This document shows positions 1 to 11,003 of a DNA stretch of 64,000 nt, piece by piece. A program made the position numbers and the translations under genes. The notes under the pieces are model-generated. The model searched no databases. It saw nothing but the letters and a program-made list of their open reading frames with translations, and was not told the DNA's origin. The DNA is from Ehretia macrophylla (taxonomy: Eukaryota > Streptophyta > Magnoliopsida > Boraginales > Ehretiaceae): NCBI GenBank assembly GCA_037974665.1, contig CM075778.1, forward strand, positions 9,909,001 to 9,973,000, read 5' to 3'. Numbering within the stretch: position 1 is the stretch's first letter; every line of letters starts with the position of its first letter.

Positions 1-3000
1 GGGACCTAGTCTCTTACTATAGACCCAAATTTATAACCCTCTTTGAAACCAAGAATAAAAAAAAGAAGCTTATAAGAATCTTTAGAGGACTTAGCTTTGG
101 CAACCTTTTTGTGTTGATCCTACTGGTCTTTCAGGTGGCATCCCTTTGCTATGGTCGAACGACATCTCAATTCAAGTTCTCAATCACCATCACAACTACA
201 TTCACACATCAATCACAACTCAATCTTTGTAGAGCTGGAAATTCATAGTTGTACACGGTTGTTCTACCTTCAAAAAAAGGAAAAAACCCTAACCTGTTAT
301 CAGTGATCTGGAAAGAAACAAAGATCATCCATGGCTCATCATTAGCGACTTCAACGAGATAAGTGAGCTATCTGAGAAGCAAGGAAAGAAGCAAAAGGCA
401 AATGTGAAGATGCAGGTCTTCAAAGACTTTCTCAATAACATTGAACTCATGGAAGTTGACTCAAAAGGATACAAATTCACTTGGAGCAACAATAGAGAAG
501 GAGAATTAAATGTTAAGGAAAAACTTGATAGGGCAGTTTGTACTACTTGGCAATTTCTCTATCCAGATGCCTAGATCACAAATCACCCTCCCATTGGATC
601 CGACCATTGTCCTATCATCCTCTTCAACACTTTAAATTGTCAGAAAAGAAAGAAAACTTTCAGATTTGAATCGTTCTGGACTGAAGAAAGTTTCAGCAAA
701 AAGATGGTGGAAGATAGCTAAAATCACCAAAGTTTTTCTTTTGCCAGGAGAGGAATTACACTTACTAGGAAAAAATGGCTTTGTGTACCAAAAGCCTTTC
801 AAACTGGAGCAAATCAGCCTTTCCTAACAATAGGAAACAAATTGAAAATATCAAAGATCAAGTCACTATTCTTCACAATTTGCCTTGGTCTATCGAGACA
901 CAACAAAAATTTCTTGATCTCAATGTCTAGCTCAAATATCTTTGGAACAGGGAATAAAAATTATGGGAGGCAAAATCGAGGATCAACTAGCTCAAAAGAG
1001 CCAATAAGAACACTCGTTTCTTTTGTGCTTGTACTATTCAACACATAACTAAGAACAAAATTCTTAGACTACTCACTCTTGAAAGTGCTTGGATTGAAAA
1101 CATAGATCGCATCAAAAGCTCCATTCAAAGCCATTTTAAGGCGATCTACTCTTCAGTTAGCCCAAGAAATTTCAACCATGTTCTTAATTGCATCATTCCA
1201 GTTGTCTCTGACTCAATGAATGAAGATCTCATCGGCTCTCTTACTATGGAAGAAGTCAAAATTTCTACATGGAGTCTTAATCCTACAAAGTCACCGGGAC
1301 CCGATGGACTTACAGGTACCTTTTTCCAAACTTATTGGGAACATATCAAACATGATATCTTTGTTACTGCATATTGTTTCTTCAATCATGCAGATCCACT
1401 TGGTGACTTTAATCATACAATCATTTCCCTGGTGCCAAAAGTACCAAACCCAAAAAGTATTTCACAATACAGGCCAATCTCTTGTACAAATTTTCTTTAC
1501 AAAACAATTTCAAAACTTCTTGTTTTGAGACTCAAGCCTTATATGAATGACCTCATCTCTCCAGACCAAAGTATTTTTATCACTGGGAAGAGGATTCAAG
1601 ATAATCTTATCATTGCACAAGAGGTTTCTTACCACCTCCGAACTCTTAAGCACTCTTGTCGCTACAAAGCTGTTATAAAAGCTTATATGAATAAAGCTTT
1701 TGAATGCGTTGAATGGGAATTTTTAGAAAAATTGCTTGAAAAACTTGGTTTTCAACCAAGGTGGATCAATCTCATCATGCTTGCTATTAGGTCTCTGAAA
1801 TGCACTATTTTAGTCAATGGTGATTATCTCCCTATTTTTTTTCCCGAATAGAGGAATTCTGTAAGGGGATCATCTATCCCTTTTCCTTTTCTCTATTCTC
1901 ACGGAGGCACTCTCTAAATTCATTGGCAGTCAATCAAATGTTGGCCTGATTAAAGGCATAAAAATTGCTAGGAATTGCCCCCCCAATCACTCATCTATTA
2001 TTCATATATGACTTACTCTTTTTCATTGAAGCATATGCGTTAAAAGATGTTATTTACCATTACTGCTTCACAATTGGTTAGAAAGTCAATTTCAACAAAT
2101 TTAGCATCTCATTCAGTGCAAACATTCCCCAAATAGTGAAGGAAGAAAATAGTGGCATTCTTAGGATTTAATGTAACCAAAGTCTTGGCAAGTACCTTGG
2201 AATCCCTACTTCTTGGGGTAATTCTAAAACTACTGCCCTCAAATGGTTCTTGGAAAAAATCTCCTCAAAAGTTCAAGGATGGAAAGAAAAATTCATCTTT
2301 GAAGGTGGCAATGAGTTACTGATCAAATCAGTTCTCCAAGCTATCCCCGGTTACCTTATGTCTATCCTTATTACCCCAAAAACAATTTGCAAAAAAATAT
2401 GCTTCATTATCTCCAACTTTTGGTGGAGTAAAAATGAAAAATCTAGCTTCCGATGGATCAATTGGAACATTATGATGGACCCCAAATAGGATGGAGGTAT
2501 GGGCTTTAAAAATTTTGAACTTTTGAATAAAGCTCTTCTTGCAGGACAAGCATCACACATCTTAAAAAATCCAACATCCCTTGCTGTTAGAACACTCAAA
2601 GGGAAATACTTTCGAAATAGCTCCTTTTGGCATGCTCGGGCTGGCTTTAGACCCTCTTGGGCTTTCCGAAGTCTCCTTGCAGGACTTGATGTTATCAAAA
2701 AAGAAGCAATTTGACGAGTGGGCAATGGCAATGATATCAACATTTGGTCTGATCCTTGGCTTTCAACAAATCGCACTACTCTTACTCTACAAAACTGTCA
2801 TCTTGAATCGGTTCACGAGCTCATCTCTAATGGGAATTGGACTAGAAACTTGCTTGAGTAACTTTTTGCCAGAAACATCTCATATTTCATTACCAGTATC
2901 CCACCCTCCTCTATCCAAAGACAAGACACTTTTGTCAGGCCTCACACCAAATCAGGCTCTTATTCGGTGAAGATTGGATACCGCAGCCTCAAGCAAAATG

Positions 3001-4097
3001 ACAAAAGTCCCCTGCAAATCAAAGTTTCTCCCATGTTTTCATCTTTGGAAAACTGTATGGAATACAAAAGCTCATACCAAGATCAATGCTTTCATATGGA
3101 GAGTCTGTAGAAATCTTTTATCCACAGAGGACAACAAATTCAAGAAGAAATGTTCCACTAGCCCAATCTGCAAAATCTATCAAAAAGAGTCAAAAATAGT
3201 CGAGCATATTTTGCTTTTATGTCCTTGGAGTCACCACTGTTGGATCGCTTCCCCTCTGCAATATTATCCAGATGAAAGATCCATTGCTAGATTTGATGTT
3301 TGGTACCTCTACATCTTTCAGAAATGCCACAACTCAGGCTATAGCAAAGGAATAGCTGAAGCAATTATTGCCCATCTCTGTTGGCAAATATGGAAAAACA
3401 TAAATTCTTTTGTTTTCGAAGGAAAAAAAAACATGCCCAATCAGAACAATTGTCGTAATAAACATCTTCAACACTGACTACAAAGAAGCCTCATCTTCAA
3501 GAGCAATTGATATCCCAGCCATCAACTCTCATGCTTCAGATATTCCTTCTCACTGGTCTCCACCTAACAGAGGCACTCTGAAGCTCAACTATGACGCCTC
3601 TTTCAATAGGAGCACGAGTATTACTGCTATTGCGTCCATCTGTAGAAACTACTCTAGCTCGATCATTGATGGAATTGCATTTTCTACTAGATGCGAGTTC
3701 CCTCAACAAGCTGAAGCATTGGCTATTTTTCACTCTATAAAGCTGGCAAGACTTCAATCTCCCATGCCTTTGATCATTGAAATTGACTATGAAGAAATGT
3801 TCAAAGCAATCACTCAAAGTAATTTGGAGACCAAATGGAAAAATGAATTCGATCGTGCAAGACATCATACATAAGCTCGCAGGAGGGAATGATGTTAATC
3901 TCAAGCTCATTAGAAGATCAGCTAATGCACCATTTGATTGGATTGCTAACTAGGCTTAATGACAGTTATTTCCTCCGAACTGGTTATCAAATATTTCTTT
4001 TTCTTTGTACTCATTGCTTCAAACAGATTTGCCTATTGTAGGAGTAGGTTGATGTATTTTTCATCTTTCTATTAAATCTTCTTTTGACAAAAAAAAT
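1..4097 (+). mobile_element. Decayed L1-type LINE (non-LTR retrotransposon), probably continuing left of the window
   Basis: The parts run in the usual plant L1 order. The apurinic-type endonuclease occupies about 1-740, with WLIISDFNEI at about 340 and the GSDHCPI box at about 600. Reverse transcriptase lies at about 1216-2190, with SPGPDG at about 1293 and QYRPISC at about 1470. The thumb and connection follow at about 2200-2720, then a zf-RVT zinc-knuckle region at about 3040-3240 and a C-terminal RNase H of the RVT_3 type at about 3540-3960 (LKLNYDASF, then QAEALAIFHSI). A short A-run at 4086-4092 closes it. It is dead: many stops and frame changes split it, and the catalytic FADD box at about 2000-2015 reads FIYD. 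The first bases already code endonuclease, so the 5' end lies outside. No ORF1 or target-site duplication can be checked. Confidence 0.9.
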
Positions 4098-4137
4098 GAC
4101 TTAGTAATAGAGAGCAACAAAATGACATCCTGTTTTT

Positions 4138-4532
4138 GGGAGAATTGCACAAATGGTCCTATTATTTTCTAAAATTTTAAATTTGTTTATACTATTCAAA
4201 ATTAGTCGATTTAATTCTTATTATTATTTTAAAAAATAAATGTGTCCATATTATTCAAATTAGTCAATTTAGTCCTTATTATTTTCTTAAAAAATTTAAT
4301 TTAGTCCCTATTATTTTAAAAAAAATTAATGTAGTCCCTGCATGTGATCACTGTTTGAGAACTAAATTAAAATTTTTTGAAAAAGAATAGGGACTAAATT
4401 GACGAATTTTAAACAATATGGATGAATTTAATTTTTTTAAGAAATAATAGGGATTAAATTGACTAATTTTGAACAAACAAGATGAATTAATTTTTTTTAA
4501 GAAATAATAAAGACTATTTGCACAATACTCCC
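4138..4532. mobile_element. Foldback MITE-like element, about 395 bp
   Basis: The two ends are inverted copies. The left end begins GGGAGAATTGCACAAATGG, and the complement of the right end begins GGGAGTATTGTGCAAATAG. The inner arms repeat phrases such as 'tttagtcccTATTATTTT' in opposite orientation, so most of the element can fold into one hairpin. No coding capacity is seen. The flanks CCTGTTTTT (4129-4137) and TCCTATTTTT (from 4533) suggest an imperfect 8-9 bp target duplication. The superfamily is not certain. Confidence 0.7.
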
Positions 4533-4675
4533 TCCTATTTTTTGTGTTGGTCTCAATGGAAATAGGGAACTATAAAAATGATTCCCAGTTTTTTTTAATA
4601 TTATTAAAGTAAAACTCCAACAGAGAATTTCTAAAATAGAAAGTGACCAAAAATGAATAATAATAGTATTTTTAA

Positions 4676-5125
4676 GGAAAAAGGCCAAAATAGTCCCTGA
4701 GGTTTGTGTAAAGTCCCAAACAAGTCCCTGAGGTTTGGGAATTACTCAATTCAGTCCCTCTTACTAACTCCTGTTAGGTTGAAAACAACGGTCAAGGTTT
4801 TGACCGAGCAAAAAGACATAAATGCCCTCATAGCCATTGGATATTGTAGACTTTTTTTTTTTGTTGCTATATGAAAGGTTTTGAGCTAATATTTTGGATA
4901 ATTTTTTGTGTAGATTTTGGTACCAAGAATAGGGACAAGTAAAAAAAAAGGGCTTAGCTGTTTTTATAGCCATGCATTGCTATCTTTTTGTTCAGTCAAA
5001 GCCTTGTCCGTTGATTTCAACCTAACAGGAGTTAGTAAGAGGGACTGAATTGGGTAATTCTCAGACCTCATGGACCTGTTTGGGACTTTACCCAAATCTC
5101 AGGGACTATTTTAAATTTTTTTTTA
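4676..5125. mobile_element. Mutator-type foldback MITE with 9-bp target duplication
   Basis: Arms of about 120 bp are inverted copies. The left arm runs from about 4680 (AAAATAGTCCCTGAGGTTTG) to about 4810, and the right arm from about 4990 to 5118. Both contain the same phrases, including TTACTAACTCCTGTTAGG. A perfect 9-bp direct repeat, TATTTTTAA, flanks the element at 4667-4675 and 5126-5134, the length made by Mutator-like transposases. The middle encodes nothing recognisable; open frames there are by-products of the hairpin. It lies about 280 bp upstream of the SurE promoter. Confidence 0.8.
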
Positions 5126-5410
5126 TATTTTTAATGTGTTATGTACACCTTAACCCTTATTTGAATAGAAAAAAAAAAAAAAACTGAAATAGAACCCTTT
5201 TTTTTTTTTTTTTATTAATCAGAACCTTATGAGCCACAAGTTTGGCTCAGTCGCATGAAGGGTCGATATACGCGCTGAGCAATGCGAGTAGCAGTAATTT
5301 AATCGACATCTCATTACATTTCTTGATTGTCTGTCTGTTCCTTCAACCCCCTCCTTCCATGATTATTGGTACCCCTTGTTAATACACATCCCCACACACA
5401 CACACACAGA

Positions 5411-5418
5411 TATATATA
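5411..5418 (+). promoter_or_regulatory. Likely TATA box of the SurE-like gene
   Basis: TATATATA sits about 290 bases before the start codon, followed after about 10 bases by a CT-rich stretch typical of plant transcription starts. A start near 5440-5450 would leave a 5' leader of about 260 bases. This rests on position and composition only. Confidence 0.45.
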
Positions 5419-5517
5419 GCGCTCTCTCTCTAGACTAACACCAAAACGCCGTTGGAACCGGTCTATCTACACTATCTAATTTTCACCTCCTTTATTTGCC
5501 TACCTTTTTCTCTCTCT

Positions 5518-5526
5518 AGGGTTTTC
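5518..5526 (+). promoter_or_regulatory. Telo-box (complement of AAACCCTA) in the SurE-like gene leader
   Basis: TAGGGTTTT occurs after a CT run in the probable leader. Telo-boxes are known near the starts of many plant genes active in dividing cells. No function is shown here. Confidence 0.4.
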
Positions 5527-5704
5527 AAACTTCACTTTCTTCTTCATCTTCATCTTCATCATCACACACTTTACCACAAACCCAAAAAGCAACCAAAACA
5601 AAAAATAAAAACCCAAAAATAATAATTATAATAAAATTAATTAATTAAGGGAGGACGAAAAACGACGCCGTTTTTGTTTTAGTCGGCTTCGAAGAACAAA
5701 AAAG

Positions 5705-6075
5705 ATGTTGCCGGCAGGGCTAGTGTCGAATCTGCAACAAGTGTTGCAGAGCAGAAAGCAAGGCGGTGAGGAAAATGGGGACCACAAATTGACCAATGAT
5801 AACGATGAATCAGCATCTTCTTCTGCTGAGCTGTCGGCTTCAAATGCAGCCGAAGCCGAAGCTGAAGCGGAAGCCGAGCCGGATAGCTCGAAGCCGGTGG
5901 TGTTGGTGACGAATGGAGATGGGATTGAGTCACCTGGGCTTACTTATTTGGTTGAAGCTCTTGTTCGTCAAGGCCTTTACAATGTCCACGTCTGCGCTCC
6001 CCAATCGTATGCACTCTTTTCTCTGTCGATATGCGTGTGTGTGTGTATGTGTGTTTAAAAGTATGTATTTTAAAA

Positions 6076-6127
<52 letters not shown>

Positions 6128-9100
6128 TTATTTATTTAAAATTTTTCATTTTAATGCTGTATGTGGCAGATAGTTTGTAAAGATTGGATTTTGATAATGT
6201 GGGCTTTTATGATGATAGCTATTTTGGTTTTTTGATATATGTTTAAAAGTGTGTGTTTTTATGTTTGATAAGATTGTGTTTAAGCTAATTTGGCATTGTT
6301 TGATGTTTGCTATTTTTGGTTTTTTGATATATATTTAAAAGTCTGTGTTTTTATAGGTATTTATGTTTGATAATTTATTATAAGTTAATATGGGTTTTTT
6401 ATGTTTGCTTGATTATAAGACTATATATACGCGTTTATGTCCAGAAGTAAGCATTTTTATGCTGTATGTGGCTGATACTTGTCAAGTTTTGGATTTTGGT
6501 AATGCGGGCTTGTTTGATGTCTGCATGTGTGTGTGTGCCTACATATATTTGTATTTATGTTTACAGGTACGAGCTTTTATGCTGTATGTGGTTGATATTT
6601 TGTAAATTTTGGATGTTATAATGTGGGCTTGTTTGATGTTTGCTATTGTTGGTTGTTTGATGCATCGCATGATGTATGATATGACTATGTATACTTAATT
6701 TTGTTTATAAGTATGCTGTTTTATGTTGTATGTGGCTGATATTTTGTAGATTTGCATTCTTATAATGTGGGTGCGCTAGATGTTTGCTTTTGTTGACTGT
6801 TTGATGCATCACTTGATGTATGATATGATTATATATACTTAATATTGTTTATAAGTGTGCTCTTTTATGCTGTATGAGGCTGATGTTTTGTTGAGTTCGC
6901 ATTCTTATAATGTGGGCTTGTTTGATGTTTTTGCTATTTTTGGTTTGTTTGATGCATTGCTTGATGTATGATAAGATTAAGGTCAAGATATATTTTTTCA
7001 AGTAAGGTATTTGGCTTTAGCCAGGTGGGTATCTTTTTTTCATTTCAGCTGATTCTTTTGAGTTTTTTGGGGTGCTTTTGTAGGGATAAATCTGTGTCAG
7101 GTCACTCGGTGACAGTTGCAGAAACTGTGGCAGTAACTCCATTCGATATTAATGGTGCCACTGCCTACGAAGTTTCTGGTACGACTGTGTTGTCGCTTCT
7201 GTGTATCTTGTTATTCTCATTTCGTTGTTTAAATTCGGGCGAGTAGTTCTGATGAATGCATGTGTAATTGTGTGACTGATGGAAAGTTAATGGTGTGCGG
7301 TTTAATGTATTTTATAAGTGTAATAAGCTTGTGTAAATTTGCTGAAACAATGGCACTTTACCGTTTCTTTTAATAGTATCAGGTGTTTGTGTTGAATATG
7401 ATTTTAGGGACTCCTGTTGATTGTGTGTCCTTGGCATTGTCTGGCGCTCTATTTTCATGGTCAAAGCCTTTGTTGGTAGGCTTTATACTCTTTTATCAAT
7501 TGGTTTATGGATGCTTTCTTTTTTGCTGTTGTCTGAGATTTGGCTCTTCTTTCACCTGTATAAAGGTAATAAGTGGAATCAACCGCAGTTCAAGTTGTGG
7601 CCATCACATGTAAGTGATCATTTTTGCCTTTTGACCTCCAAATCTGATTCATCTTCCTGCTGTGATATGCTCCTGTTCGGTTTTTGGCGGATTTATGTCA
7701 TAATGACCATTGTGCTTGTCATTGTTTCGTTTCATCCTTCTTTTTGTTTAAAGTTGTGAAATCTACCTTCAAAAGTCAATTCAATTATTTGTATTACTTT
7801 GGCAATCTCCAGGTTCTACTCAGGTGCTGTAGCTGGGGCTAGAGAGGCATTTATTAATGGTGTGCCGTCTCTATCAATATCATTGAACTGGTGCGTTTGC
7901 TGTCTGCAGCATTACTTTGTTATAATTTCACCTTTGGATGTGATATACTTGCCCTATAATTTATTTTAGGAAGAAAGATGAAAGTCAGGAAAGTCATTTC
8001 AAGGATGCCGTAACTGTATGCTTACCACTTATAAGTGCAGCGATCCGAGATACAGAGAAAGGCGTTTTCCCCAAAAGTTGCTTTCTGAATATAGAAGTTC
8101 CAACATCTCCTCTGATGAACAAGGTTTATTTCTAATATCTTGTTGAGGAGAATATAGTTGACTTTTAATGTTTCTTTTTCATTTTTGGTTTTCAGACCTC
8201 CGAACCCTACTTTTTGTTTGAAATCTTTTTTCACTTTTATGCAATTGCAGATTGGGCCTTTCCATTAGTATTTCTGTGAATTTCTTTAGTTGTTTATTCA
8301 ACAGGGATTCAAATTAACCAAGCAAAGCCTCTGGAGATCCAGACTTAGTTGGCAAGCTCTTTCAGCAAGTAGAAATCCAGCTGCTGCTCGTTATATGTCC
8401 AATCAGCAAAGCCTGGGAATGCAGCTTGCTCAACTCGGAAGAGATGCCTCTGCTGCAGTGAGTAGCATTTTCTATTATTCTTTCAGTGTTATTTTATTGT
8501 TGGGGGTCATGGCCTCGTGACGATCATCATATCAGATCCTAACCCTCTCACTTCTCTCAGGGTGCTGCTCGCCGGTTGGCAACACAAAGAAAGAACATAG
8601 AGATTGTTGAATCCATTGGTGCTGCCGGAAAATCTGATCCTGACAGGAAAATCAAGTACTTCAGGCTGGAGGTATACTATGTACTTTTGTTGCAGTGGAG
8701 AGGAGTGTAAAAGTTATTATCAGGTTAACGCCAGTGATGCCTCTGGCTATTACTTGTGCACATAATCCGAGAGAGATTATGACGTTAGGAATAATCGGCA
8801 TCATTAACAGTAATTTCCTCAAAGTGTTATGCAGTATGCTGCATGCCTTTGTAATCTACATCTTAGTTATCATGCTTACCCTTAGATCAGTCAACTCATT
8901 TGTGAATATAATAAATCTCCCTGTTATACCTCTATGCATATCTGGTCATCTAAGGAGCTAGTCAACTCAACTCATTTACTTGCTGCCCATGCAGCCCCTA
9001 GCTTATCATTGTTGGTACAGGTGGTGGCTCTGTCCAACTCATTTTAATTGGCTGTGATGGACTGTGATGACTGAAGTGAGAGAGTTAGAAGTTCTGCCTC

Positions 9101-10481
9101 CTAGAGGAGAAAGAATCAGTGGAGCGGTGCTTGTCTTAGTGGTGCTGGATGGCTTGGAGGAAGGAAACAAGGAATGGATGTTATGCATTGTTGGACTGTT
9201 CATGATGTAGGATTTCTGTGTGCATACAAGTAGTTAGTGAAGAAGATAAACTTATACAGACAGAAATGCTTCATCCTTAAGTTGAATGTCTCAGTTTGAT
9301 TTGGCACGGGGTTCTAAGAGAGATTTGAGAATGAAAATACAATATGTAAGTTTAATCGGATTCTAAGTAGGGCCCTAAAGCCCAAACATACTTTTTATTG
9401 TTTAGAAGTTAGACCATGGAAGAAAAGTGGGTCCACAAAAGTATGTTTAATATATTATATAATTAGAATGATATAAAAAGATTACATATGAGGAATGTCT
9501 TCATTAGTTTGGAACAGCCAAAAAGCGAAGTATGGCATTTAATTTGGGTTAGAATGCCGTGTATAATCTTGATTGTGTTATTACAAGATGGAGTGGGTGG
9601 GAGGGAGGTTATGTGTTATTTGAACTACTCGTGAGGTGGGCATGCTTCCCTATGTGCATATGCACGAGGAAGGAAGATATATAGACAAAGACTGCAACAT
9701 ATGTTTCTATTGCACAAGTGTCTGCAGATAAACTTTGTTGGGCAGAGAAGATAGGAAAACAAGGATTGAACTGTTAGCTTTAATGAGAATATGTGATCCT
9801 AATATCATTTGCTAATGGTTAAACATATTCATCTTTGACTGTGGTCTTGGTTGCTATCACTGCCCTCATCTTTGACTGTGGTCTTGGTTGCTATCACTGC
9901 CCTGGCTCATGGTGTCTTCCACTTGTCTATACCACTTTTGAATGCTTTTCTTTGTTTTTTTCCCTGTGAACTCATTTAGGTCTTCTGTTAGTGAATGACT
10001 TGATTTCCATTGCTATTTCAGTTGCTAGACAAAGAGCATGAACAAGTGGATGAGGATCTTGATTTCAGAGCGCTTGAAAATGGTTTTGTAAGCCTTTTCT
10101 CCTTAGTCTTTGGGAATCTTCATCTGTATGGAGATTCCTATAATGTAGCATTTGTATATGCGTTGCTTTCTTTTATTTGAGGAAAGATTGACATTTGGTG
10201 TTGGATTTCAGATGCATCTTAAATGTTATATGCTTTATTAGGACACTTAGATTGCTTCATTCTTAAGAATTAATCTTTGTTCATTGAGAATCTGCATTCT
10301 AGTATAACAAGCTTCCTTTTAGTTGGTTATTGGAGTGCCGCAGTTCTCTTAATTGCTTGATACTCGGTTCATTTTTTAACAGATTTCTATCACACCAGTA
10401 TCTCTTTCAACACACGTTGAATCAGAGATTGAAGAAGCTGCTTCAGAATGGATGTCTGCTGCATTGAAAGTGGATCAGTAA
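5705..10481 (+). CDS. SurE-like acid phosphatase / 5'-nucleotidase, complete, ten exons
   Basis: SurE proteins are metal-dependent phosphatases acting on nucleotides and other phosphate esters. GT-AG exons fit at 5705-6006, 7084-7178, 7408-7475, 7566-7609, 7813-7890, 7970-8123, 8305-8457, 8561-8671, 10022-10087 and 10383-10481: 1170 bases, 389 residues plus stop. The first 64 residues are low-complexity, with an alternating Ala-Glu run at about 49-58. The SurE fold begins at PVVLVTNGDG (residues 64-73) and continues through CAPQ, DKSVSGHSVTVAE, SGTPVDC, the glycine-rich ISGIN plus CGHHM, YSGAVAGAREAF and LSISLNW. A plant-specific tail contains MSNQQSLGMQLAQLGRDASAA. The usual metal-binding NDDG reads NGDG at 70-73. 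From memory the Arabidopsis homologue At1g72880 has the same change, so it may mark a subfamily. Intron 8 is the longest, at 1350 bases. The ATG is the first in frame after the leader. Confidence 0.93.
6077..6122. repeat. (TA)n microsatellite in SurE intron 1
   Basis: About 23 uninterrupted TA units follow a short GT run near the 5' end of intron 1, passing into TTTA repeats. It is probably length-variable between individuals. Confidence 0.95.
6145..6985 (+). repeat. Diverged tandem repeat (about 120-145 bp units) filling SurE intron 1
   Basis: The phrase GCTGTATGTGG recurs with small changes at 6156, 6461, 6581, 6725 and 6869, each time followed by 'tgat', a T-rich stretch, 'ATAATGTGGGCTTGTTTGATG' variants and 'ttgatgcat'. 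Spacing is 120, 144 and 144 bases for the last four; one copy between 6156 and 6461 has lost the opening phrase. It makes up most of the 1077-base intron. Confidence 0.8.
9830..9903 (+). repeat. 37-bp perfect tandem duplication in SurE intron 8
   Basis: Two adjacent, identical 37-base units (9830-9866 and 9867-9903) begin CATCTTTGACTGTGG and end CACTGCCCT. Identity points to a recent slippage or unequal exchange event. It does not touch a splice site. Confidence 0.9.
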
Positions 10482-10942
10482 CAATATTTCCAGACAACAC
10501 GAGGAAATTGGTTTTTGTACATTTGAAGATGTCCTTCATAATTGTCTGCAATTCTGTGCCTTATTTATATTTTTTCCCTTCTTTCTTCTCATCAGTATGA
10601 AGGTCCTTAACGTTAGTATTTGTGATGGGGAACAAATACCTCCCCCTATTGATTTTTACTGTCGACATTTTGTAAAAATGTCAGTCATCTTAATTTGTTT
10701 TTTCATTACTGACAAAATAGAAGAGTAGATTGGCTTTATTTTTTTTCGGGTTTCTGGTTTTCCCCCAGAAAATGTTGTGGGGGCAAAGGTGTGATGGTTG
10801 GCTTGTTGTATTCCATCATGTAGCTGGAATAGGTCAGAAGTATTGGATACCTGTGCTTTTGACTTGATACTGTTAATTTTTTCAATGGATTTGTATGTAG
10901 CATAGCCATTTCTTTTTCCCTTTTGATTCGTATCTCAAATAA
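10482..10942 (+). other. 3' flank and probable 3' UTR of the SurE-like gene
   Basis: T-rich sequence follows the stop codon, with no open frame of note. The poly(A) site cannot be fixed from sequence alone. Confidence 0.5.
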
Positions 10943-11003
10943 CCCCCCGCCTGCACCCCCAACCCTACCCCCTCCCCCTCCCCCTCCCCCTCCCCCTACC
11001 CCT
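10943..11003 (-). repeat. C-rich (CCCCCT)n tract; G-quadruplex-capable on the - strand
   Basis: At least six runs of four or more C occur within 61 bases, ending in repeated CCCCCT units (10968-11003). The complementary strand has G-runs with one-base loops, the classical G-quadruplex pattern, and the C strand could form an i-motif. It lies about 460 bases after the SurE stop codon. Confidence 0.85.

Noticed and set aside
4764-4973. 69-codon open frame on - within the foldback MITE
   Set aside because: It lies in the hairpin arms and loop of a non-coding element.
7421-7759. 112-codon open frame on + inside the SurE gene
   Set aside because: It runs out of frame through exons 3-4 and their introns, which are fully explained by the SurE protein.
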